From positions 1 through 11,235 of the forward strand of contig JAMDAP010000026.1 of NCBI GenBank assembly GCA_023484675.1: a DNA stretch of 11,235 nt. The letters are read 5' to 3'. Within the stretch, counting starts at the first letter, position 1. Each line of letters begins with the position of its first letter. The translations under genes were made by a program, and so were the position numbers. Shown piece after piece: positions 1 through 7,465 of this stretch. This DNA is from Bacillota bacterium. GTDB lineage: Bacteria; Bacillota_E; Symbiobacteriia; JAMDAP01. A model generated the notes under the pieces. That model searched no databases. It saw nothing but the letters and a program-made list of their open reading frames with translations, and was not told where the DNA came from.

Positions 1-1
1 G

Positions 2-298
2 CTGCGGGAGTCGGCCGCACGGCAGAGGGAGCGTCAATCGAGGGCGCGAGCGCTCTCCGTGCAGATGCACCGGATGTTCTCGCCGGTGGCCGAAGAGGTG
101 ACCTGCAAGCGGATGGACTGTGGCAAGATGCTGTTGGATATCGCCCATCTGGTGGAGAAGAGAACGGTGGAGCGGTACCAGAACAAGTACAGTTCGATAG
201 CGCTGGAGTTGAAGGACTATGCGATGCAGCTCTCCGGTCCGTGGCCGCCCTATCACTTTGTGCATCGTGAACAGCGCGGGCACAGTGCGCATGCATAG
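2..298 (+). CDS. Gas vesicle protein GvpL/GvpF family, C-terminal part (5' end outside window)
   Basis: The frame is open from the left edge to the TAG at 296-298, so about 98 C-terminal residues of a longer protein are visible. The strongest sign is the ending, SGPWPPYHFV, which matches the GPWPPY(N/S)FV signature at the end of GvpF/GvpL proteins. It is preceded by a pattern common in that family: a segment ending in a methionine-leucine-rich stretch (GKMLLDIAHLVEK), then an amphipathic helix. The visible part begins with an Arg-rich helical segment. GvpF/GvpL are accessory proteins found in gas vesicle clusters, thought to help assemble or cap the gas-filled protein shell. The gene is on the opposite strand to everything else here and converges on pgsA, so it belongs to a separate transcription unit extending off the left edge. 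An internal ATG at 65 lies within the family domain and is not a likely start. GvpF and GvpL cannot be told apart from this end alone. Confidence 0.82.
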   Translation: MRESAARQRERQSRARALSVQMHRMFSPVAEEVTCKRMDCGKMLLDIAHLVEKRTVERYQNKYSSIALELKDYAMQLSGPWPPYHFVHREQRGHSAHA

Positions 299-308
299 AG
301 CATGATGC

Positions 309-334
309 GTGCAGGCGTTGGAAGACGCCTGCAC
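309..334 (+). terminator. Perfect 10-bp hairpin just after the gvp stop, possible terminator
   Basis: GTGCAGGCGT at 309-318 pairs perfectly with ACGCCTGCAC at 325-334 around a 6-nt loop. It starts 11 nt after the gvp stop codon, the usual place for a terminator. No U-tract follows (the next bases are AGAAGATGC), so it could instead be an mRNA 3'-end stabiliser or a factor-dependent stop. The repeat is symmetric and could also act on transcripts arriving from pgsA. Confidence 0.4.
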
Positions 335-416
335 AGAAGATGCTCTGGGACTCCGGTCCGCGGGAGGGTGGCTTCAAGCTTTTCCTGAGATCCCTGCTTC
401 CGCGATTCCGGCTTGG

Positions 417-440
417 CGCTCCACTGCGGGCAGTGGAGCG
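417..440. repeat. Perfect 10-bp inverted repeat with 4-nt loop
   Basis: CGCTCCACTG at 417-426 pairs with CAGTGGAGCG at 431-440 around the loop CGGG. It lies about 140 nt beyond the pgsA stop on the minus strand. It may serve as an mRNA end structure for the leuS-pgsA transcript, but no U-tract is present. Flanking bases (TGGC on one side, GCCA on the other) could extend it as an outer, interrupted stem. Confidence 0.4.
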
Positions 441-576
441 GTGGGAGTGCCAGAGCGGCTTCCGGACTCGATTTGGGGCACTAGAAGGGTTGGGGGATAG
501 TCGAGGAGAGGTTGCGACACGATGACTGTGGTGGCGCTCAGGACTTCGTTGCAGGCCTCCGGAGTCTTTCAGAGGG

Positions 577-1266
577 TTAAAGACGTGACACTCCGGGGTG
601 GGAGGCAGGCGTCCGGTCCTCGCTGCGTGCTGCAACCTTCGAGGGTACGATCGTCTTTCGGCTACGGTTCAGCACGGAGGCACGGCGACGACCGGAGACG
701 TGGTCGATCTTGTTCCAAAAGCCAACAAAATAGTCGGCGGCGGAGATGATCGAGAGGATCGCCATCCAGTAGGTCGCGGTGACGGCGATCAGCCGGACGC
801 TGATGGGAAACCAGCCGAGGAACCATGTATCCCAGCGGTGGTTGAGAATGACGGCCACGATGGCGACGATCTGCACCACCGTCTTGAGCTTGCCCAGGTC
901 GCTGGCTTGAATGGTGAAGCCTTCGCCGGAGGCGATCGAGCGCAGTCCGCTGACCAGGAATTCGCGGCCGATCACCAGAACGGCGATCCATGGCTTCATC
1001 ACCTGCGGGTTGTAGGCCACCAGGAGGATGAAGGCTGCGGTGACCATCAGCTTGTCCGCCAAGGGGTCCAGAAGCATGCCCAGGGTGGTGATCTGGCCGC
1101 GATGACGGGCCAGATACCCGTCCAGGCCGTCGGTGAAGGCGGCCAGCGTAAAGACGGCAGCGGCGAGCAGGGCGCCGTAGGGGATCTTGATCAGCACCAG
1201 CAACAGGAAGACCGGCACCAGGAAGATCCGGACCACGGTGATGCTGTTCGGCAGATTCATTTCCAC
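577..1266 (-). CDS. pgsA: CDP-diacylglycerol--glycerol-3-phosphate 3-phosphatidyltransferase
   Basis: Integral membrane enzyme that makes phosphatidylglycerol phosphate from CDP-diacylglycerol and glycerol 3-phosphate, the committed step to phosphatidylglycerol. The full CDP-alcohol phosphotransferase signature D-G-x2-A-R-x8-G-x3-D-x3-D is present at residues 49-71 (DGYLAR, then G, then DPLAD). The N-terminus MNLPNSITVVRIFLVP is typical of PgsA, and several hydrophobic helices follow. The GTG at 1264-1266 is preferred because GGAGG (1275-1279 on the plus strand) lies 8 nt upstream; the ATG two codons later (1258-1260) is the alternative but has a 14-nt spacing. The protein is about 229 residues. 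The usual family is nearer 180-200; the excess is a basic, polar C-terminal tail of about 35-40 residues after NKIDHVSG, with no recognised domain. It follows leuS by 62 nt on the same strand with no obvious promoter between, so it is probably cotranscribed from the T-box-controlled promoter. Confidence 0.95.
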   Translation of the reverse strand: MEMNLPNSITVVRIFLVPVFLLLVLIKIPYGALLAAAVFTLAAFTDGLDGYLARHRGQITTLGMLLDPLADKLMVTAAFILLVAYNPQVMKPWIAVLVIGREFLVSGLRSIASGEGFTIQASDLGKLKTVVQIVAIVAVILNHRWDTWFLGWFPISVRLIAVTATYWMAILSIISAADYFVGFWNKIDHVSGRRRASVLNRSRKTIVPSKVAARSEDRTPASHPGVSRL

Positions 1267-1267
1267 A

Positions 1268-1314
1268 GGGTCAGCCTCCAGGCGGGTTCCGACTCGGCCC
1301 ACCCTGGCTGACCC
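1268..1314 (-). promoter_or_regulatory. Inverted repeat in the leuS-pgsA gap overlapping the pgsA ribosome binding site
   Basis: On the minus strand GGGTCAGCC (1306-1314) is perfectly repeated in inverted form as GGCTGACCC (1268-1276), 29 nt apart. Within the loop, GTGGG and CCCGC can extend the pairing with small bulges. The pgsA Shine-Dalgarno GGAGG (1275-1279) overlaps the downstream arm, so folding would partly hide it. No U-run follows, so this is not an intrinsic terminator. A role in tuning pgsA translation is inference only. Confidence 0.45.
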
Positions 1315-1328
1315 AGCCGCCGGCAGGC

Positions 1329-3872
<2,544 letters not shown>

Positions 3873-3916
3873 GCCAGGCACCCCCTTGATTGCAGTTTAC
3901 GGCTTCAAAAGTATGC

Positions 3917-3950
3917 AAAAAACGCCCCACCCCATTAGGGGCGAGACGTT
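3917..3950 (-). terminator. T-box intrinsic terminator ahead of leuS
   Basis: On the minus strand AACGTCTCGCCCC (3938-3950) pairs over 13 positions, with some G-U pairs, with GGGGTGGGGCGTT (3921-3933) around a TAAT tetraloop. The stem runs straight into a six-T run (3917-3922). The left arm overlaps the 3' half of the antiterminator, so the two folds exclude each other as expected for a T-box switch. The leuS start is 44 nt further downstream. Confidence 0.92.
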
Positions 3951-3981
3951 TCCCGCGGTACCACCCTACTTAATCAAGAAT

Positions 3982-4058
3982 TGGTGGAGCCAAGGGGGAT
4001 CGAACCCCTGACCTCGTGAATGCCATTCACGAGGTCAGGGGTTCGATCCCCTGGCCCC
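3982..4058 (-). repeat. tRNA-Ala(GGC)-derived 77-bp palindrome inside the leuS T-box leader
   Basis: Read on the minus strand, the 3' half from the anticodon loop onward is a normal tRNA-Ala: anticodon loop ATGGCAT with GGC at 4022-4024, anticodon-stem strand TCACG, a T arm with GGTTCGATCC, acceptor strand TGGCTCC, discriminator A and an encoded CCA (3982-3984). The 5' end GGGGCCA matches the tRNA-Ala acceptor 5' strand and forms the G3-U70 wobble pair. Between them, where the D arm (TAGCTC...) should be, is an exact inverted copy of the T arm and anticodon stem. Arms 3995-4022 and 4024-4051 are perfect over 28 bp around a single central base (4023); after a 1-2 nt bulge the acceptor stem adds 7-8 more pairs. 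The total length equals a normal tRNA with CCA. It cannot fold as a functional tRNA without a D arm, so I treat it as a tRNA-derived hairpin or relic. A fold-back assembly artefact is possible. Confidence 0.85.
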
Positions 4059-4280
4059 ACACAAAACCAGATCAACTTCATGTGCGTAACGTGCACGTGA
4101 CGTGCCGGACTACTGCTACCTTCACCCGGCCCGCTCCGAGGCGAGTTCCGCCGGCTTCTCTGCCGCCACTTTCACCTGACGGCGGCTCTCTCAGAAAGTC
4201 ACCCGGCGTACTGCTCCTCATCACTGCGCTTATCTCTATGAGCGGCCGGCGAAAACGGGCGGCCGCAAGGAACATTTTTG

Positions 4281-4309
4281 ATTATACGTGGCGGGCTGGG
4301 CGAAGTCAA
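4281..4309 (-). promoter_or_regulatory. Sigma-A-type promoter for the leuS T-box leader
   Basis: On the minus strand TTGACT (4304-4309) and TATAAT (4281-4286) are separated by exactly 17 nt. This is five of six and six of six matches to the consensus boxes. Transcription should start near 4274, just before the T-box Stem I, in the gap after rsfS. leuS-pgsA is therefore a transcription unit of its own. Confidence 0.88.
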
Positions 4310-4354
4310 GACGGCAACATCTGGCCAATCCAGCCGCGTCCGAAGACCACCGGG

Positions 4355-4705
4355 CTAGGCTTCAGCGAAAGCCACGGGCAGGCTCGGTGCATCTCCCCAG
4401 AGGCGGTCGAGGTTGTAGTAGTCCCGCTCCACCTCATGGAAGATGTGGATGACCAGGGGTCCGTAGTCGAGGAGCACCCAGCGCCCCAGGTCATAGCCCT
4501 CGCGGTGGCCGCGACGGGTGACAGGGCCGAGCTTCTCCTCGACCGCGTCCGCAATGGCCCGCGCCTGGATCGGGTTGCTGGCGCTGCAGATCACGAAGAA
4601 ATCGGCAACGCTGGACACCTGGCTCATATCTAAAACGGTCACGCTCTTGGCCTTCTTGTCGCTGGCCGCCTGGGCTGCGAGCATCGCTTCTTCCTTGACG
4701 TCCAA
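4355..4705 (-). CDS. rsfS: Ribosomal silencing factor RsfS (Iojap/DUF143 family)
   Basis: Small cytoplasmic protein that binds ribosomal protein L14 on the large subunit and blocks subunit joining when nutrients are short. The protein is 116 residues, normal for the family. Typical family segments are KSVTVLDMSQVSSVADFFVI near the N-terminus, then a central SNPIQARAIADAVEEKL helix, then DLGRWVLLDYGPLVIHIFH and an ERDYYNLDRLWGDAP ending. The TTG at 4703-4705 is preferred: it aligns with the start of homologues as I recall them, and AGGG lies 6 nt upstream. An earlier TTG at 4727-4729 lacks a binding site, and the ATG at 4682-4684 would cut the first helix. The gene lies at its usual place downstream of nadD and yqeK and upstream of leuS. 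Confidence 0.94.
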   Translation of the reverse strand: MDVKEEAMLAAQAASDKKAKSVTVLDMSQVSSVADFFVICSASNPIQARAIADAVEEKLGPVTRRGHREGYDLGRWVLLDYGPLVIHIFHEVERDYYNLDRLWGDAPSLPVAFAEA

Positions 4706-4909
4706 GCAGTTCCCTGCCTTTCTTCTCAAGCGCGGCTGTTCCGCGCTCCTTGGCGCCTCTTGGCCACGCCTGGGTATTCGCTACACCTGCGCCTGACCCC
4801 TGCCGCCGGCCGTGGGGCCGCGAAGCAGCCGGTCCACCAGTGGCGCAGCCGTTGGCGTCGATGGCCCAAGCCAGGTCATCACTCTTGTCCGGCATCTCAG
4901 CCATGGGAG
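4706..4909 (-). other. About 200-bp gap between yqeK and rsfS, possibly holding a decayed or coupled small ORF
   Basis: Relatives often have few bases or a LytR-type gene here; neither is visible. One frame stays open: its GTG (4911-4913) overlaps the yqeK stop as GTGA, and an in-frame ATG at 4902-4904 has AGGGGGTGA just upstream. It begins MAEMPDKSDDLAWAIDANGC and runs on to about 4491, but that would overlap rsfS by over 200 nt. The predicted protein is Gly/Arg-rich and I recognise no domain, so I do not call it a gene. No clear promoter or terminator was found in this stretch. Confidence 0.4.
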
Positions 4910-5512
4910 TCACCCCCTGCTGGGAAGTTCCCCCTCCCTCCGGCGCATCTGCTCGAGGAGCCAGTTGCGGGCCGCAACGGTCAGGGGGTGGATGAGCAAG
5001 CCGCGGTCGATGACGTGACGCAACGTTCCGTCCATGGCCTGCAGAACGGCCTGGTCCAGGTTGCGCGCCGCGGTCCGCCGCAGTTCAAGAACGCCGGGGA
5101 AGTTACGGGCCGGCTCAATGTAGTCGGCCAGGTAGATGACCTTATCCAGAATCGACATGCCGGGCGCTCCGGTGGTGTGGATGGCGATAGCGCGCAGCAC
5201 GTCCTCATCGGCAATCGTCAACTCGCGGCGGGCCAAAACAGCAGCCACCGGCCCATGAAGCAGATCCGGCGCCTGCTGCTGTACTATGTCAACTATGATA
5301 CCTTCTTGCCCGGCCAAACTCAACAATTGCGCGGCTCCCAGATTCTTCGCAGCATCGTGCAGAATGGCAGCAAGACCTGCCTTTTCCTCATCGGCGCCGT
5401 AACGCCCGGCCAACTCCAGGGCCGTGTTGAAAACGCCCCGCGTGTGAGCCAGCCGGGAAGGCGTCAGCCGCTTCTCCAACCATCTCCAGATTTCACCGTA
5501 ACGGTTCCGCAC
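4910..5512 (-). CDS. yqeK: YqeK-type HD-domain hydrolase (diadenosine tetraphosphatase, symmetrical)
   Basis: HD-superfamily metal-dependent phosphohydrolase. Characterised YqeK proteins split Ap4A into two ADP, controlling levels of that alarmone-like dinucleotide. The 200-residue protein shows the expected metal ligands in order: His23 (LAHTRG), the His52-Asp53 pair (ILHDAAKN), His86 (LLHGPVAA), His112 (AIAIHTTG) and Asp130 within LADYIEPAR. The GTG start at 5510-5512 has GAGGAGG 7 nt upstream and lies 18 nt after the nadD stop. The longer open frame (to 5686) would overlap nadD and is not used. Position directly downstream of nadD is conserved in Firmicutes, so the two are probably cotranscribed. 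Confidence 0.94.
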   Translation of the reverse strand: MRNRYGEIWRWLEKRLTPSRLAHTRGVFNTALELAGRYGADEEKAGLAAILHDAAKNLGAAQLLSLAGQEGIIVDIVQQQAPDLLHGPVAAVLARRELTIADEDVLRAIAIHTTGAPGMSILDKVIYLADYIEPARNFPGVLELRRTAARNLDQAVLQAMDGTLRHVIDRGLLIHPLTVAARNWLLEQMRRREGELPSRG

Positions 5513-5529
5513 CGTGGCCCCTCCTCGCC

Positions 5530-6162
5530 TCAAGCCCGGGCCGGCCCGCTGTCCTGGGACGGCGGCCGGTAGAGACGCTGCTGTTCGATGTAGGCAGCCA
5601 CCTTGTCCGGCACCAGGTAGCGCACTGGCCTGCCGGCCTGGAGCAGCCCCCGCAAATCCGTTGAGGAAAGGCCAATCTCCAGCCACGGCAGGGCGTGCAG
5701 CCGCCCCCGGGCGGCAGGGCCGAGCCGCCCCTCCGCCTCCTCCAACTGGCGCGGGCTGAAGCCGGGCCGGGTGGCGGCCACGAAATGGGCCAGTTCCAGG
5801 AGGCGGGCAGGCTCCCGCCAGGTATCCAGGGTGACGACTTCGTCCGCCCCGGTGACGAAATAGAGCTCAGCCTCGGGGTCAAGGCGGCGCAACTCGGCCA
5901 GGGTGTCGACGGTGTAGGACGGCCCGCCGCGCTCCAGTTCCATGGCGCTGACAGCGAAGAACGGGTTGCCCTCCACCGCCAGGCGCACCATAGCCAGCCG
6001 GTGCTCGGGGGCAGCCACCGGCTCCACCGGCTTGTGGGGCGGCACCGCCGCCGGAACGAAAAGCACGCGCTCCAGGTCGAACGCCGAGCGCGCCGCTTCT
6101 GCCAGGGCCAGATGGCCGATGTGAATGGGATCGAAGGTGCCCCCTAAGATACCCAGCCGCAC
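5530..6162 (-). CDS. nadD: Nicotinate-nucleotide adenylyltransferase
   Basis: Joins nicotinate mononucleotide and ATP to form deamido-NAD, a required step of NAD synthesis. The 210-residue protein starts with the nucleotidyltransferase signature GGTFDPIHIGH (residues 7-17), containing the HxGH-type ATP site. It ends with SSTDLR (166-171), the second ATP-binding motif (ISSTxxR), followed by VRYLVPDKVAAYIEQQRLY. Between them are the family segments FVPAAVPPHKP and TGADEVVTLDTW. The GTG at 6160-6162 is chosen because the GGTFDP strand begins directly after it; GGAGGG lies 11 nt upstream, overlapping the end of obgE, which suggests translational coupling. Confidence 0.97.
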   Translation of the reverse strand: MRLGILGGTFDPIHIGHLALAEAARSAFDLERVLFVPAAVPPHKPVEPVAAPEHRLAMVRLAVEGNPFFAVSAMELERGGPSYTVDTLAELRRLDPEAELYFVTGADEVVTLDTWREPARLLELAHFVAATRPGFSPRQLEEAEGRLGPAARGRLHALPWLEIGLSSTDLRGLLQAGRPVRYLVPDKVAAYIEQQRLYRPPSQDSGPARA

Positions 6163-6169
6163 GATAATC

Positions 6170-7459
6170 TCAACCCTCCAGGCCACTGCCGAACTCCAGC
6201 TCCACGTCGCGCACGCGCACGGTGTCGCCATCCTTGGCTCCCATGGCCCGCAATTCGTCCTCAATGCCGCGCCGCTGCAGAACACGGTTGAACCGCCGCA
6301 CGGCCTCGTCGTTGCGCCAGTCGGTCATCGCTGCCAGGCGCTCGATGTCCTCGCCGGAGACAACAAAGACGCCTTCCTGAACATCGATATGGTGCTCCCG
6401 CGAGGGCCGGGGCCGGAAGACTTGCTCCTCCGCGGTTGACTCCGTGGTCACGGGGGGTGGGCCCATCTCGTCCAACAAATCCGCGGCCCGGTAGATCACC
6501 CGGTCCATGCCCTCACCGGTTGCGCCGGAGATGGCAAACACCTCGTAGCCCCGGTTGACGATCTCCTCCGCCAAGCGTGGGAACCGCTCCCGGGCCTCCG
6601 GCAGGTCCATCTTGTTGCAGACCACCAGTTGCGGCCGGGAAGCCAGGGCCGGATCGTGCAGAGCCAGCTCCTTGTTGATGTCCTCGAAGTCGGCCAGGGG
6701 GTCACGCCCGTCGGTACCGGCGGTGTCCAGCACGTGCAGCAACAAGCGGGTGCGTTCCACGTGGCGCAGGAACTCGTGTCCGAGCCCCGTGCCCTGGTGC
6801 GCCCCCTCGATGAGTCCGGGGATGTCAGCCAGGACGAAGGACCGCCCCTCGCCCGCGGCCACCACCCCCAGGTTGGGAGTTAGAGTGGTAAAGGGATAGT
6901 TGGCGATCTTCGGCTGAGCCGCCGAAACACGGGACAGGAAGGTGGACTTGCCGGCATTGGGGTAACCCACCAGGCCGGCATCCGCCACCACTTTCAGCTC
7001 CAGGGAGATCCAGCGTTCCTGTCCGGGCTCGCCCTTCTCGGCAAAAGACGGCGCCCGGTTGGCATTGCTCAGGAAGCTGGCGTTGCCGCGACCGCCGCGA
7101 CCCCCGCGCGCCACCACCAGGTTCTGGCCGGGCTCGATCAGATCGCCCAGCACCTCGCCCGTGTCGTCATCCCGTACCACGGTGCCCGGTGGAACCTTGA
7201 CCACCAGGTCCGACGCGTTGGCGCCGTGCCGGTTGGAGGTGCCGCCGTACTCGCCCCGCTCCGCCTTGAAGTGCCGCTGGTACTTGAAGTCCAGCAGGGT
7301 GCGCAGCCCCTCGCTCACCACCAGGATAACATTGCCGCCGCGTCCGCCGTCGCCGCCGGCCGGGCCACCCCGGGGCACATACTTCTCGCGGCGCCAGGAC
7401 ACGATGCCGTTCCCGCCGTCGCCGCCCTTCACGTAAACGCGTGCCTGATCAATAAACAA
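6170..7459 (-). CDS. obgE: GTPase Obg (CgtA), ribosome assembly and stress GTPase
   Basis: Essential GTPase that binds the large ribosomal subunit and links ribosome assembly to growth and, in Bacillus, to sporulation. The 429-residue protein has the full three-domain layout. The glycine-rich Obg fold is at about 1-158 (KGGDGGNG, GGPAGGDGGRGGNV). The G domain has G1 GYPNAGKS (165-172), the FTT switch I threonines near 190-192, G3 DIPG (212-215), G4 NKMD (282-285) and G5 SGA (311-313). A C-terminal OCT domain follows (about 346-429). The start is TTG at 7457-7459, since the conserved FIDQARVYVKGGDGG begins there and GGGTG lies about 8 nt upstream. It follows the Spo0B-like stop by 6 nt. Confidence 0.98.
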   Translation of the reverse strand: MFIDQARVYVKGGDGGNGIVSWRREKYVPRGGPAGGDGGRGGNVILVVSEGLRTLLDFKYQRHFKAERGEYGGTSNRHGANASDLVVKVPPGTVVRDDDTGEVLGDLIEPGQNLVVARGGRGGRGNASFLSNANRAPSFAEKGEPGQERWISLELKVVADAGLVGYPNAGKSTFLSRVSAAQPKIANYPFTTLTPNLGVVAAGEGRSFVLADIPGLIEGAHQGTGLGHEFLRHVERTRLLLHVLDTAGTDGRDPLADFEDINKELALHDPALASRPQLVVCNKMDLPEARERFPRLAEEIVNRGYEVFAISGATGEGMDRVIYRAADLLDEMGPPPVTTESTAEEQVFRPRPSREHHIDVQEGVFVVSGEDIERLAAMTDWRNDEAVRRFNRVLQRRGIEDELRAMGAKDGDTVRVRDVELEFGSGLEG

Positions 7460-7465
7460 GCCTTT

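Larger units (their letters stand above)
299..576. other. Convergent intergenic region with two 10-bp hairpins
   Basis: This stretch separates the stop of the gvp gene (plus strand) from the stop of pgsA (minus strand). I see no credible gene in it; the short open frames lack recognisable domains and ribosome binding sites. It holds two perfect inverted repeats, listed separately, at 309-334 and 417-440. Neither is followed by a T-run on either strand, so they are not textbook intrinsic terminators. Confidence 0.6.
3917..4274 (-). promoter_or_regulatory. T-box riboswitch (leucine, specifier CTC) controlling leuS
   Basis: Leader RNA that senses uncharged tRNA-Leu and then prevents termination before leuS. 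The T-box sequence AGGGTGGTACCGCG is at 3954-3967 and is followed by the terminator at 3917-3950. Upstream, Stem I elements are recognisable: GATGAGGAGCAGTA, an AGAGAGC segment, and a distal stem CCGCC/GGCGG around a GGTGAAAG-type loop. The specifier region reads GAA-CTC-GCC, placing CTC (Leu) at 4143-4145, to pair with a GAG anticodon. A conserved-looking GTTAC segment flanked by GTGC/GCAC follows, as in the stem II region. The switch sequence UGGU (3960-3963) fits a tRNA ending in ACCA. The stem III position is occupied by the tRNA-Ala-like palindrome (3982-4058), which is abnormal. The start near 4274 is inferred from the promoter. Confidence 0.92.

Noticed and set aside
598..1311. Plus-strand open frame opposite pgsA
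   Set aside because: It mirrors the pgsA codons; pgsA has the complete CDP-alcohol phosphotransferase motif and this frame has no motif.
3982..4060. A plus-strand tRNA with anticodon GCC (Gly) in the same palindrome
   Set aside because: The plus-strand reading has an A-C mismatch in the acceptor stem and ends in CACA rather than ACCA, whereas the minus strand gives the alanine G-U pair and a proper CCA. Both readings lack a D arm.
5513..5686. N-terminal extension of yqeK into nadD
   Set aside because: It overlaps the nadD 3' end out of frame and lacks a ribosome binding site; GTG 5512 has one and fits the family length.
6163..6285. N-terminal extension of nadD into obgE
   Set aside because: NadD proteins begin right before GGTFDP; the extension is the obgE 3' end in another frame.
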